A DNA stretch of 15,621 nt from an uncultured Opitutia bacterium (GTDB taxonomy: Bacteria; Verrucomicrobiota; Verrucomicrobiia; Opitutales; UBA953): assembly GCA_903829855.1 (NCBI GenBank), contig CAIKRN010000038.1:1-15621 (forward strand), in the 5' to 3' direction. Positions 1 through 6,224 of the stretch are shown in pieces. Below the pieces are notes generated by a model. The model was given only the letters and a program-made list of their open reading frames with translations, was not told where the DNA came from and searched no databases. Positions within the stretch are counted from its first letter, which is position 1. Each line of letters begins with the position of its first letter. A program made the position numbers and the translations under genes.

Positions 1-132
1 AATGACATCCGTGGGCTTGTCGGGGTAGATAATCACGGACTTCGAGCCGGCATCATAAATCAGGTCAAAACCCGAGGCCGCTGCGGCGAGACTCGAGACA
101 GTGGCAATAATGAGCAGTTTGAGAGAAGACAT
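1..132 (-). CDS. Secreted protein of unknown function, N-terminal part only
   Basis: The 44 visible codons read from an ATG at 132 off the left edge of the window. Residues 1-20 look like a signal peptide: a short polar start with Lys5, a hydrophobic core (LLIIATV) and an Ala-rich end (SLAAAAS), so export is likely. The mature part begins around Gly21-Phe22 and continues DLIYDAGSKSVIIYPDKP, which I do not recognise. The bases before the ATG are C-rich (CTGCCCCCTCGCT) with no Shine-Dalgarno sequence. The gene follows the methyltransferase on the same strand but is separated from it by 133 bases with strong secondary structure, so it is probably its own transcription unit. Function cannot be given from this fragment. 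Confidence 0.65.
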   Translation of the reverse strand, partial: MSSLKLLIIATVSSLAAAASGFDLIYDAGSKSVIIYPDKPTDVI

Positions 133-146
133 AGCGAGGGGGCAGG

Positions 147-232
147 TCAGACCATGAGGAATCGAACCCCAGAAGCAAGAGGCGGTTAGGCCGCCGAAGA
201 TGCGGGCACTAAAGGGCCGATAATCGAGTCTG
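147..232 (-). other. tRNA-like relic: T-arm and acceptor-like ends without a canonical body
   Basis: On the minus strand, 171-155 reads TGGGGTTCGATTCCTCA. This contains the exact tRNA B-box GGTTCGATTCC and folds as a 5-bp T stem (one G-T) with a 7-base loop. The next seven bases (154-148, TGGTCTG) and base 147 (A) sit where the 3' acceptor strand and discriminator belong. CAGACTC at 232-226 could be the 5' acceptor strand, with five Watson-Crick pairs, one wobble and one mismatch. The 86-base span suits a class II tRNA, but I find no acceptable D arm with GG and no 7-base anticodon loop; the middle holds only a GGCGG/CCGCC hairpin (195-181). No CCA is encoded. A decayed tRNA or chance resemblance are both possible. 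Confidence 0.3.
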
Positions 233-260
233 ATGGCGCTAGAAACGCCCCATTAGACTC
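226..260 (-). terminator. Long imperfect hairpin after the methyltransferase, possible terminator
   Basis: Six bases after the methyltransferase stop, the minus strand folds as a hairpin. GAGTCT pairs with AGACTC at the base, then after an A/C mismatch ATGG pairs with CCAT, and a short GC pairing follows a G/G mismatch, with about seven loop bases. There is no T-run on either side, so it is not a standard intrinsic terminator. It may stabilise the 3' end or act with Rho. Its downstream arm overlaps the possible 5' acceptor strand of the tRNA-like relic. Confidence 0.35.
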
Positions 261-265
261 GGCAC

Positions 266-1066
266 TCAGTTTCGCCGCAGGACCAAAATCACGTCGGAGT
301 ACTCGAGATCAAGCTTCCGCGTGGAAGCTAAGTCGTAATGAAAATCGTGGCAGACGACGAGTTCGAGCGAAGGCACACGCGCCAGCAAGGCCCGGATTTC
401 CCTGGGTGAGTAGGTTCGGAAATTCCACAGTGTCTCCTCGATTCGAGTGACGCCAGACTCGGTGATCCGCATGCGGGTGCGCATCGCTTCGGTGCGTGAC
501 TTACGATTGGCCGGAGCTGACCAGGTATCACTCACGACGCGGATACCTGGCTGGCGCCCGATCCATCGTTCATGGTCGGGCGGGGTGTGCTGGTAATCCG
601 TGAGATGCAGCCCGAGCAGGAGTAGTCCACCTGGGCGGAGCGCCTTAGCCATCCGACGAAGCGAACTGACGGCACCCGCCTCCGTATCGATATACTTGAA
701 GGTACTGACGAAACAATGCGCCACGTCATAACGGGCGCCCTTGGGCACCTTGAAATCCTGTAACTGATCACGCCACACCCTGCCCTTGAGCCCTTTCGCC
801 TTGAGGCGATCCTTGGCAAAGGCCACTTGATGGCGATTCAAGTCAAACCCATGAACGACATGGCCGTGGGCGGAGAGTAATTCCAGCAATCTTCCGGAGC
901 CACAGGCCGGCTCGAAGACCCTCATCGGACCATCCAGCTTCGGCCCATGCTTCTTCATGATACCCTCGATGAAGCGGGTCTCCTTCGGCGTATAGTCCGC
1001 ATAAACCATGTCGTAATACAACGGTGAGTCGTACCACGCCGTGGCGGATTGTTTAGAAGAGGACAA
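266..1066 (-). CDS. Class I SAM-dependent methyltransferase, substrate unknown
   Basis: This 266-residue protein has the Rossmann-type SAM-binding fold. Motif I is VFEPACGSGRL at residues 50-60, the acidic end of strand beta-2 is GFDLN at 73-77, the motif IV region is YDVAHCFVSTFKYI at about 113-126, and the post-motif KALRPGGLLLLGL is at 141-153. The methyl acceptor is not apparent; the organisation is that of the Methyltransf_25/11-type small-molecule or unknown-substrate enzymes. It is soluble, with no signal peptide or membrane segment. The start is a TTG at 1066 with no Shine-Dalgarno sequence; an in-frame stop lies only seven codons further upstream, so the alternative is a start inside the frame, for example Met20, which would cost residues before motif I. 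Four AGCGGTT-like heptamers (plus strand) abut the start codon. It lies 133 bases downstream of thiC in the same direction and could be read through from it. Confidence 0.8.
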   Translation of the reverse strand: MSSSKQSATAWYDSPLYYDMVYADYTPKETRFIEGIMKKHGPKLDGPMRVFEPACGSGRLLELLSAHGHVVHGFDLNRHQVAFAKDRLKAKGLKGRVWRDQLQDFKVPKGARYDVAHCFVSTFKYIDTEAGAVSSLRRMAKALRPGGLLLLGLHLTDYQHTPPDHERWIGRQPGIRVVSDTWSAPANRKSRTEAMRTRMRITESGVTRIEETLWNFRTYSPREIRALLARVPSLELVVCHDFHYDLASTRKLDLEYSDVILVLRRN

Positions 1067-1193
1067 AGCGGTAAGCGGTTAGCGGTTAGCGGATGGAAGC
1101 GGCAGCACCGGAATCAGTTCAACTCAAAGGCAAGGAGACGATATCACGGCAGGAGGTGTGGCGTAGGATTAATTCCCAACCGCCAACCGCTTA
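1067..1193. repeat. Heptamer repeats forming a long-spaced inverted repeat between thiC and the methyltransferase
   Basis: Plus-strand 1067-1094 is four tandem heptamers (AGCGGTA, AGCGGTT, AGCGGTT, AGCGGAT). At 1178-1191 two heptamers of the same family occur in the opposite orientation (AACCGCC, AACCGCT). The arms 1072-1087 and 1178-1193 match as an inverted repeat at 15 of 16 positions, with a 90-base spacer. One arm begins right after the start codon of the methyltransferase and the other ends 6 bases beyond the thiC stop. The spacer contains no reading frame I can support. Function unknown: a transcript-end structure, a repair-derived duplication or a small dispersed element are all possible. 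Confidence 0.6.
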
Positions 1194-1199
1194 AACCCG

Positions 1200-3086
1200 T
1201 TACTGATAAATCTCGCCGCCCTGTTCGCGGAATTCCTTGGACTTTTCTTCCATACCCTTCGCCAAGGCGTCCGCTTCGGAAACACCCTGGGCATCGGCAA
1301 ACTTCCGAATGTCATCCGAGATGCGCATCGAGCAGAAATTCGGGCCGCACATCGAACAGAAATGGGCCGTCTTGGCGGATTCCTGCGGCAAGGTTTCATC
1401 GTGGTATTCCTGGGCACGCTCAGGATCGAGGGCCAAGGCGAACTGATCCTGCCAGCGGAACTCGAAGCGGGCCTTCGAAAGCGCATTATCGCGAATCTGG
1501 GCAGCGGGGTGTCCCTTGGCGAGGTCGGCCGCATGGGCGGCGATCTTGTAGGCGATGACGCCCTCGCGGACATCGTTCTTATTCGGCAGACCCAAGTGTT
1601 CCTTCGGGGTGACGTAGCACAGCATCGCCGTCCCATACCAACCAATCATCGCGGCGCCAATGGCGGACGTGATGTGGTCATAGCCCGGGGCGATGTCGGT
1701 CGTAAGGGGCCCGAGCGTATAGAACGGTGCCTCATGGCACCACTCCAGCTGCTTATCCATGTTCTCCTTGATCATGTGCATCGGCACGTGGCCGGGGCCT
1801 TCATTCATGACCTGCACCCCGCGATCCCAGGCCCGCGTGGTAAGTTCGCCCTGCGTCTTCAATTCGGCAAACTGCGCGTCGTCGTTTGCGTCAGCAATCG
1901 AGCCCGGACGGAGTCCGTCGCCAATGGAGAAGCTGACGTCGTAAGCGGCCATGATATCGCAGATATCATCCCAATGGGTATAGAGGAAGTTCTCCTTGTG
2001 GTGAGACAGGCACCATTTCGCCATGATCGAACCCCCGCGAGAAACAATGCCCGTCACCCGCCGAGCGGTCATCGGAATATATGCGAGCCGGACCCCCGCA
2101 TGAATGGTAAAATAGTCCACCCCCTGCTCGGCCTGCTCAATAAGCGTGTCGCGAAAAATCTCCCAAGTCAGGTCTTCAGCACGCCCGTTGACCTTCTCGA
2201 GGGCCTGATAAATCGGGACAGTCCCAACCGGTACTGGGCAATTACGCAGGATCCATTCGCGGGTCTGGTGGATGTTCTTGCCCGTGGAAAGGTCCATCAG
2301 CGTGTCGCCTCCCCATTTGATGGACCAGCGCATCTTCTCGACTTCCTCCTCGATGGACGAGGCCACGGCAGAATTGCCGATATTGGTATTAATCTTCACC
2401 AGGAAGTTACGGCCGATAATCATCGGTTCGAGCTCAGGGTGATTGATGTTGGCCGGAATGATGGCGCGGCCGCGGGCGACCTCGGAGCGGACAAACTCGG
2501 GGGTGATGACCTTCGGAATGGCGGCCCCAAAGGACTCGCCCTTGTGCTGGAAGGTCAGGTCATGCCGACGGGTCGACTCAGGTTGAGCGGTCGCGAGATG
2601 CATGTTCTCACGAATCGCGATGTATTCCATCTCCGGGGTGATGATGCCACGCTTGGCGTACGCCAACTGCGTCGGGCGCTGACCAGGCTTACCCTTATAG
2701 ACTTTGCGATCGGCTCGATCGAACTGGACCAGCCGGTTACGGGAGGTCGCACGCTGGGCGGTCTCCGCGTGTTTCCAAGAAAGGTAACCATCATCCTCTG
2801 GCTTCAGTTCGCGACCCGGGACCGCTTCCACATCGGCTCTCTCGAGGATCCAAGCCTCACGAATAGCGGGCAGCCCCTTTTCCACGTCGCCATGGAAGGC
2901 CGGATCGCCCCAAGGCCCGGAGGTGTCATAAATCCTAACCGGCTCGTTGGACGACTTAGCGCCATCGGGCCGGGAGGTGTCGGCCAGTTTCACTTCGCGC
3001 ATGGGCACAAGGATGTCAGGGCGCGAGCCCGGCACGTAGAGACGCGTCGAGTTCGGGAAGGTGGTAGGCTTATTGTCGGAGACCAT
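1200..3086 (-). CDS. thiC: Phosphomethylpyrimidine synthase ThiC
   Basis: ThiC is a radical-SAM enzyme that rearranges aminoimidazole ribotide into HMP-phosphate, the pyrimidine half of thiamine. The protein is 628 residues, the usual length for bacterial ThiC. The Fe-S cluster motif CSMCGPNFC lies near the C terminus (Cys577, Cys580, Cys585). The body carries typical ThiC blocks such as NEGPGHVPMHMI, APFYTLGPLTTDIAPGYDHI and SRGGSIMAKWCLSHHKENFLYT. The start is the ATG at 3086, giving MVSDNKPTTFPNSTRLYVPG, which matches the normal ThiC N terminus. The frame stays open a further 333 bases upstream, but that is riboswitch leader. The bases before the ATG hold no G for about 30 positions and no Shine-Dalgarno sequence. 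It is very likely controlled by the TPP riboswitch at 3193-3294. No other thiamine gene is in view. Confidence 0.97.
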   Translation of the reverse strand: MVSDNKPTTFPNSTRLYVPGSRPDILVPMREVKLADTSRPDGAKSSNEPVRIYDTSGPWGDPAFHGDVEKGLPAIREAWILERADVEAVPGRELKPEDDGYLSWKHAETAQRATSRNRLVQFDRADRKVYKGKPGQRPTQLAYAKRGIITPEMEYIAIRENMHLATAQPESTRRHDLTFQHKGESFGAAIPKVITPEFVRSEVARGRAIIPANINHPELEPMIIGRNFLVKINTNIGNSAVASSIEEEVEKMRWSIKWGGDTLMDLSTGKNIHQTREWILRNCPVPVGTVPIYQALEKVNGRAEDLTWEIFRDTLIEQAEQGVDYFTIHAGVRLAYIPMTARRVTGIVSRGGSIMAKWCLSHHKENFLYTHWDDICDIMAAYDVSFSIGDGLRPGSIADANDDAQFAELKTQGELTTRAWDRGVQVMNEGPGHVPMHMIKENMDKQLEWCHEAPFYTLGPLTTDIAPGYDHITSAIGAAMIGWYGTAMLCYVTPKEHLGLPNKNDVREGVIAYKIAAHAADLAKGHPAAQIRDNALSKARFEFRWQDQFALALDPERAQEYHDETLPQESAKTAHFCSMCGPNFCSMRISDDIRKFADAQGVSEADALAKGMEEKSKEFREQGGEIYQ

Positions 3087-3114
3087 GGAAGATGGGAGGG
3101 GTGGAGAGAGGGTT

Positions 3115-3151
3115 GGCCCGAGGGCCGGAGGAAAAGACTGTCCGCGCGGAC
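3115..3151 (-). promoter_or_regulatory. Candidate expression platform of the thiC riboswitch
   Basis: Between the TPP aptamer and the thiC start are two short GC-rich palindromes. 3140-3151 reads GTCCGCGCGGAC and is followed on the minus strand by AGTCTTTTCC; 3115-3126 (GGCCCTCGGGCC on the minus strand) is followed by the pyrimidine-rich leader. The first resembles a weak intrinsic terminator with only four consecutive Ts, so it could be the off-state stop. Because thiC has no visible Shine-Dalgarno sequence, classic sequestration is not obvious. Which hairpin switches is inference. Confidence 0.35.
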
Positions 3152-3192
3152 CTGGATGGCTCACGGAAACGGGGATGTTATGACTGCACATT

Positions 3193-3294
3193 CCGCTTCC
3201 TACGGCGCCGAAGCGCATCAGGTACGAGGGTTCGAGGCCAAGCCTCATCTCAGTCCGGTAGCGGGCTCCCCTGGGAAAGACTAGGAAGGAACGG
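3193..3294 (-). promoter_or_regulatory. TPP riboswitch (THI element) upstream of thiC
   Basis: The minus strand carries the conserved TPP aptamer blocks in order: CAGGGGAGCC (3273-3264), GGACTGAGATGAGG with the invariant CTGAGA (3253-3248), the CGAACCCTCG stretch, ACCTGAT (3223-3217), and GTAGGAAGCGG ending at 3193. CCGTTCC near 3294-3288 can pair with GGAAGCGG at the end as P1, with a bulged G. The arm after ACCTGAT is short and capped by a UUCG tetraloop (GCGC-UUCG-GCGC). The position, 106 bases before thiC, fits feedback control of thiamine synthesis by TPP. Exact aptamer ends are estimated by eye. Confidence 0.92.
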
Positions 3295-3321
3295 CTTAAT
3301 GAAGACCGACTACCCTGAGGA

Positions 3322-3390
3322 AGCAAGACCTTGCTCGGCTCTCGGCTGAGTTTATGACCGAGACCACGGCCGACAGGCGTAAGCACTGTC
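3322..3390 (-). promoter_or_regulatory. Hairpins of unknown role upstream of the TPP aptamer
   Basis: Three inverted repeats fill the stretch between the dnaA terminator and the aptamer. They are a near-palindrome AGCAAG-AC-CTTGCT (plus strand 3322-3335), a strong stem with arms 3337-3345 and 3358-3365 (GGTCTCGG pairing with CCGAGAGCC on the minus strand, one bulged G, 12-base loop), and GACAG/CTGTC at 3372-3376 and 3386-3390. I find no convincing -35/-10 pair here, so the thiC promoter position is unknown. The symmetric site could be an operator, or the stems could be part of a longer leader RNA. Confidence 0.4.
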
Positions 3391-3417
3391 CCCACCCTCC
3401 CCCTCAGTTCCCCAAAC

Positions 3418-3448
3418 AACAGGGCCCGACAATAAGTCGGGCCCTGTT
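3418..3448 (-). terminator. Intrinsic-type terminator downstream of dnaA
   Basis: A perfect 13-bp inverted repeat (arms 3418-3430 and 3436-3448, loop of five) has the GC-rich core AGGGCCCGAC/GTCGGGCCCT. On the minus strand it begins 20 bases after the dnaA stop and is followed by TGTTTGGGG, so the T-tract is poor but the stem is very strong. It should end dnaA transcription and insulate thiC. It could also stop plus-strand transcripts. Confidence 0.85.
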
Positions 3449-3468
3449 TGCGTCTCTGAGAACCGATC

Positions 3469-4830
3469 TCAGCGATTCATCGACAGCTGGGCCCGGAGAT
3501 ACTCGACCGTGCGACGCACGTTAGCATCTACTTCCATCTGATTCACCACCGTCTTACGGGCATGAATCACGGTGCCGTGATCGCGGCCGCCGAAAGCTTG
3601 GCCGATGGACACGAGCGACATACCGGTGAGCTGGGTGGCGAGGTACATCGCGATCTGGCGAGGGAAGGCGATATTCTGCATGCGACGCTTGGAGGTCATG
3701 TCGGACATCTGGATGCGGTAATGCTCCGCCACCTTACGCTGAATGACTTCCGCCGTGAGCGTATGGCTGGCTTCCTCGACGAGGATGTCATGGAGCAACT
3801 TCTCAACTTGGGCGAGTTCGAGCGGCTTACGGGTCATGCCGGTCAGGCCGACAATACGGGTGACGGCACCCTCGAGGTTACGGACATTCCGGGCGACGCG
3901 GGAAGCGATGAACTCGGCAATTTCGGGCTGGAGGTCGAGGCCACGGGCAGCGGCCTTCTTCCGCAGAATCGCAATGCGGGTTTCGAGCCCAGGAGCCTGA
4001 ATGGAAGCCACCATCCCCCACTGGAAACGGGAAACGAGGCGCTCTTGGAGCTTGGCGATCTCCGAAGCCGGACGATCGCTCGTGAGGACGACCTGCTTAT
4101 GATTATTGTGCAGCTCGTTGAAGGTATGGAAGAACTCATCCTGCGTGGACTCCTTGCCTGCGAGGAAATGAATGTCGTCGATCAGGAGCAGGTCGAGTTC
4201 GCGATAACGGCGGCGAAAGGAAGCCACGCTCCCCGTCTGCAGGGCCTGGATGAAATCGTTGGTGAAAGTCTCGGAGGAAATGTAAGCGATGCGAGCCTGC
4301 GGATTAGCGGCATAGACCGAGTGCGCGATGGCGTGCATCAAGTGGGTCTTACCGAGACCGGTCGGACCGTGGATGAAAAGCGGGTTGTAGTAATGACCAG
4401 GCTCCTTGGCGACGGCGAGCGAAGCACCGTGCGCCATTTCGTTTTCCGGACCGACGATGAAATTATCGAAAGTGTTCGTCGCCTTGATGGCCGGAGCTGG
4501 CGAAGCGGTGGCGACTTGGCGCACCGAACGCGACACAGGCGCCGAAGCGATTGGGGCTTCGCGCGAAGTATCGGCGATCGCGGTCAAGCGGTAGTCCATG
4601 TTGCGACCCGCAACCAGGGTGAGCTGACGACGGAGCACTTCGCCATAGTTGCTGTTGACCCAAGCCTCGGTGAGAACCGAAGGCGCCTCCAGGACGAGAA
4701 CCTTACCTTCGAGGATGGAGACCGGCTTGAGGGCGGAAATCCAAGTTTCGAAATCAGCGCGAGGCAAAGTGTTGCTCAGTTCGGATTTGGCGGTCTCCCA
4801 GAGGGAAAGGTGGCTGACGGAAGGGGACAT
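3469..4830 (-). CDS. dnaA: Chromosomal replication initiator protein DnaA
   Basis: DnaA binds DnaA boxes at the origin, forms an ATP-dependent filament and melts the DNA. The 453-residue product has all four domains. Domain I, with LWETAKSELS near the N terminus, is followed by a Ser/Ala/Pro-rich linker at about 88-118. The AAA+ domain has Walker A GPTGLGKTH (155-163) and Walker B LLLIDDIHF (214-222). The C-terminal DNA-binding domain carries the DnaA signature GGRDHGTVIHA at 414-424. I chose the ATG at 4830 because it puts the start nine residues before the conserved LW and behind a G-free pyrimidine-rich leader like those of thiC and the redoxin. A GTG at 4863 would add 11 residues and is the alternative. 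It lies downstream of the candidate oriC and ends at a strong terminator. Confidence 0.97.
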   Translation of the reverse strand: MSPSVSHLSLWETAKSELSNTLPRADFETWISALKPVSILEGKVLVLEAPSVLTEAWVNSNYGEVLRRQLTLVAGRNMDYRLTAIADTSREAPIASAPVSRSVRQVATASPAPAIKATNTFDNFIVGPENEMAHGASLAVAKEPGHYYNPLFIHGPTGLGKTHLMHAIAHSVYAANPQARIAYISSETFTNDFIQALQTGSVASFRRRYRELDLLLIDDIHFLAGKESTQDEFFHTFNELHNNHKQVVLTSDRPASEIAKLQERLVSRFQWGMVASIQAPGLETRIAILRKKAAARGLDLQPEIAEFIASRVARNVRNLEGAVTRIVGLTGMTRKPLELAQVEKLLHDILVEEASHTLTAEVIQRKVAEHYRIQMSDMTSKRRMQNIAFPRQIAMYLATQLTGMSLVSIGQAFGGRDHGTVIHARKTVVNQMEVDANVRRTVEYLRAQLSMNR

Positions 4831-5219
4831 GGGAAAGGGGGAAGGTTGAGAAAGGTTGTTCACAGGCTCTTTGGAAGCCCGAAAGTGAGGTATTTTTTGT
4901 AAAAGGGATATGAACGGATTCGATGGGCGACTGGACGGGCTTTGCGCGACGGGAAGAGGTCACGCTAGGGCGTCGTGTAAGTCGTTGCTGAAAGGATGGT
5001 TGCGGTGCTTAAAAGTGGTTTCCTTCATTTAAGATCGGGTGAAGGGGCCGCGATGCATCCCAGAAGGACGAATCGGAGCGCATTTGTGAACCCATGCCAG
5101 AGAGGGACAAGTGCAAGCCCTGCACAGGTTATTAACAAGACCCCTGTAGATAAGAAAGTGAGGTTTCTGTTGCACGCCTGTCACCCAATCACCGAACCCT
5201 AATGGATAGGGAGTTTAAT
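4831..5219. other. Non-coding stretch upstream of dnaA, candidate oriC
   Basis: This stretch between the dnaA ATG and the dusB stop has no credible gene. It holds 9-mers one mismatch from the DnaA box TTATNCACA: TTATTAACA at 5129-5137 (plus), TTATCTACA at 5153-5145 (minus), and TTGTTCACA at 4856-4864 (plus). Local AT-rich runs occur at 4890-4915 (TATTTTTTGTAAAAGGGATAT) and near 5009-5035. An origin next to dnaA is common in bacteria, but only a few weak boxes are visible and none is perfect. It must also contain the dnaA promoter, which I cannot place with confidence. Confidence 0.45.
5197..5211 (-). terminator. Small hairpin just after dusB, weak terminator candidate
   Basis: CCCTA-TCCAT-TAGGG on the minus strand forms a 5-bp stem with a five-base loop, starting eight bases after the dusB stop. 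It has no T-run after it (TTCGG follows), so it is a poor intrinsic terminator. It is the only structure seen at the end of the glnD-msrA-rarA-dusB cluster. Confidence 0.25.
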
Positions 5220-6224
5220 TCATGCGGCGACTTCCACGAGATGCGCGTCCCGCAGGTGCCGCAAGTCGTCAAGCGTCAAACAGTACCTCAGCCGATCGCG
5301 TAATTTACGTCCACCGGGCAGTCCATGCGTGAGCGGATGGAGTCGATCGAGCATCCAGCGCACATCACGCGAACCCAGTCGCGTCGCATGCACCTCAATC
5401 GTCAGCTCGGCCAAGCGGAGCATACAATCCCAGCGCTGTCGACTCGTCACGACCAGCGATTCCGCCTCTCTCCCCTCCATCGACGCTTTGATCTGGGCAA
5501 AAACCCAAGGATTACCGAGAGCCGCCCGACCAATCATCAGACCGGAGACGCCCGTCTCGGCCTTACGGCGCATGGCTGAGGCCCCATCTTTGACGTCACC
5601 ATTACCTATCACGGGAATATTAACCGCGGCCGCGACCTGGGCGATCCAGCCCCAGTGGGCCTCCCCGGAGTAGCCCTGCTCCTTGGTGCGGCCGTGGACG
5701 GCGATGGCCTCGACCCCGAGTTGCTCGAGGCGACCCGCGACTTCGACGGCTACGATGGTCGAATGATCCCACCCGAGGCGCATCTTCGCCGTGAGCGGGA
5801 TATCAGGAATCGCATCCTTCACCGACTTCACGAGGTCATAGAGGAGCGGCGTACAGCGCAGCAATCCCGAGCCGGCATTTTGCTCAATGACTTTATGGGC
5901 GGGGCAACCAAAATTTAGATCCAGAAAGTCTGGCCGCATACGATCGCACACCAGCCGGGCGGCTTTGGCCATCGAAGCGGGAGTGGCACCGAAGATTTGC
6001 ACCCCCATCGGACGCTGGGACTCCGTGAAATCAACCATTTCCCAGGCTTTGGCGTTATCACGGATCAACGCCTCGGATTGGACGAACTCCGTCACCATCA
6101 CGTCAGCCCCCTGCTCCTTACAGAGCTGGCGGAAGGCCACATCCGTATGGCGGGCCATGGGGGCGAGGTAGAGGGGGAACTTCCCCGGGCCAAACCAAGG
6201 CAGGCGGGGGGCGACCTTACTCAC
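5220..6224 (-). CDS. dusB: tRNA-dihydrouridine synthase, DusB-like
   Basis: This FMN enzyme reduces specific uridines of the tRNA D-loop to dihydrouridine with NADPH. The 334-residue product is a TIM barrel beginning LYLAPMARHTDVAFRQLC. The catalytic Cys107 lies in LDLNFGCPAHKV. TAKMRLGW (Lys147), AVHGRTKEQGY (175-185), IGNGDV (206-211) and the phosphate-binding MIGRAALGNPW (230-240) follow in family order. I chose the GTG at 6224 because GTGA overlaps the rarA stop codon and AAGGA lies nine bases upstream. An ATG at 6269 in the same frame would overlap rarA by 49 bases and adds a charged tail that looks non-native. It is the last gene of the glnD-msrA-rarA-dusB cluster. Assignment to DusB rather than another Dus subgroup is by similarity of motifs only. 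Confidence 0.93.
   Translation of the reverse strand: MSKVAPRLPWFGPGKFPLYLAPMARHTDVAFRQLCKEQGADVMVTEFVQSEALIRDNAKAWEMVDFTESQRPMGVQIFGATPASMAKAARLVCDRMRPDFLDLNFGCPAHKVIEQNAGSGLLRCTPLLYDLVKSVKDAIPDIPLTAKMRLGWDHSTIVAVEVAGRLEQLGVEAIAVHGRTKEQGYSGEAHWGWIAQVAAAVNIPVIGNGDVKDGASAMRRKAETGVSGLMIGRAALGNPWVFAQIKASMEGREAESLVVTSRQRWDCMLRLAELTIEVHATRLGSRDVRWMLDRLHPLTHGLPGGRKLRDRLRYCLTLDDLRHLRDAHLVEVAA

Noticed and set aside
147..495. A tmRNA reading from inside the methyltransferase to the T-arm-like sequence
   Set aside because: It would overlap the conserved methyltransferase coding region, and I find no tag-peptide frame or matching 5' acceptor strand.
1049..1645. Arg/Pro-rich frames on both strands near the thiC 3' end (1049-1558 plus, 1169-1645 minus)
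   Set aside because: They overlap thiC in other frames, and their low-complexity composition is typical of out-of-frame GC-rich DNA.
1362..3284. A 640-codon open frame on the plus strand opposite thiC
   Set aside because: It is antisense to a well-conserved ThiC and its translation resembles no protein family; long antisense frames are expected in GC-rich coding DNA.
3087..3419. A 111-codon N-terminal extension of ThiC
   Set aside because: The region contains the TPP riboswitch and the extended peptide has no similarity in character to ThiC; the ATG at 3086 gives the normal length.
3562..4902. A 446-codon open frame on the plus strand opposite dnaA
   Set aside because: DnaA on the other strand has all domain motifs; the plus-strand product is low in recognisable features and is a shadow.
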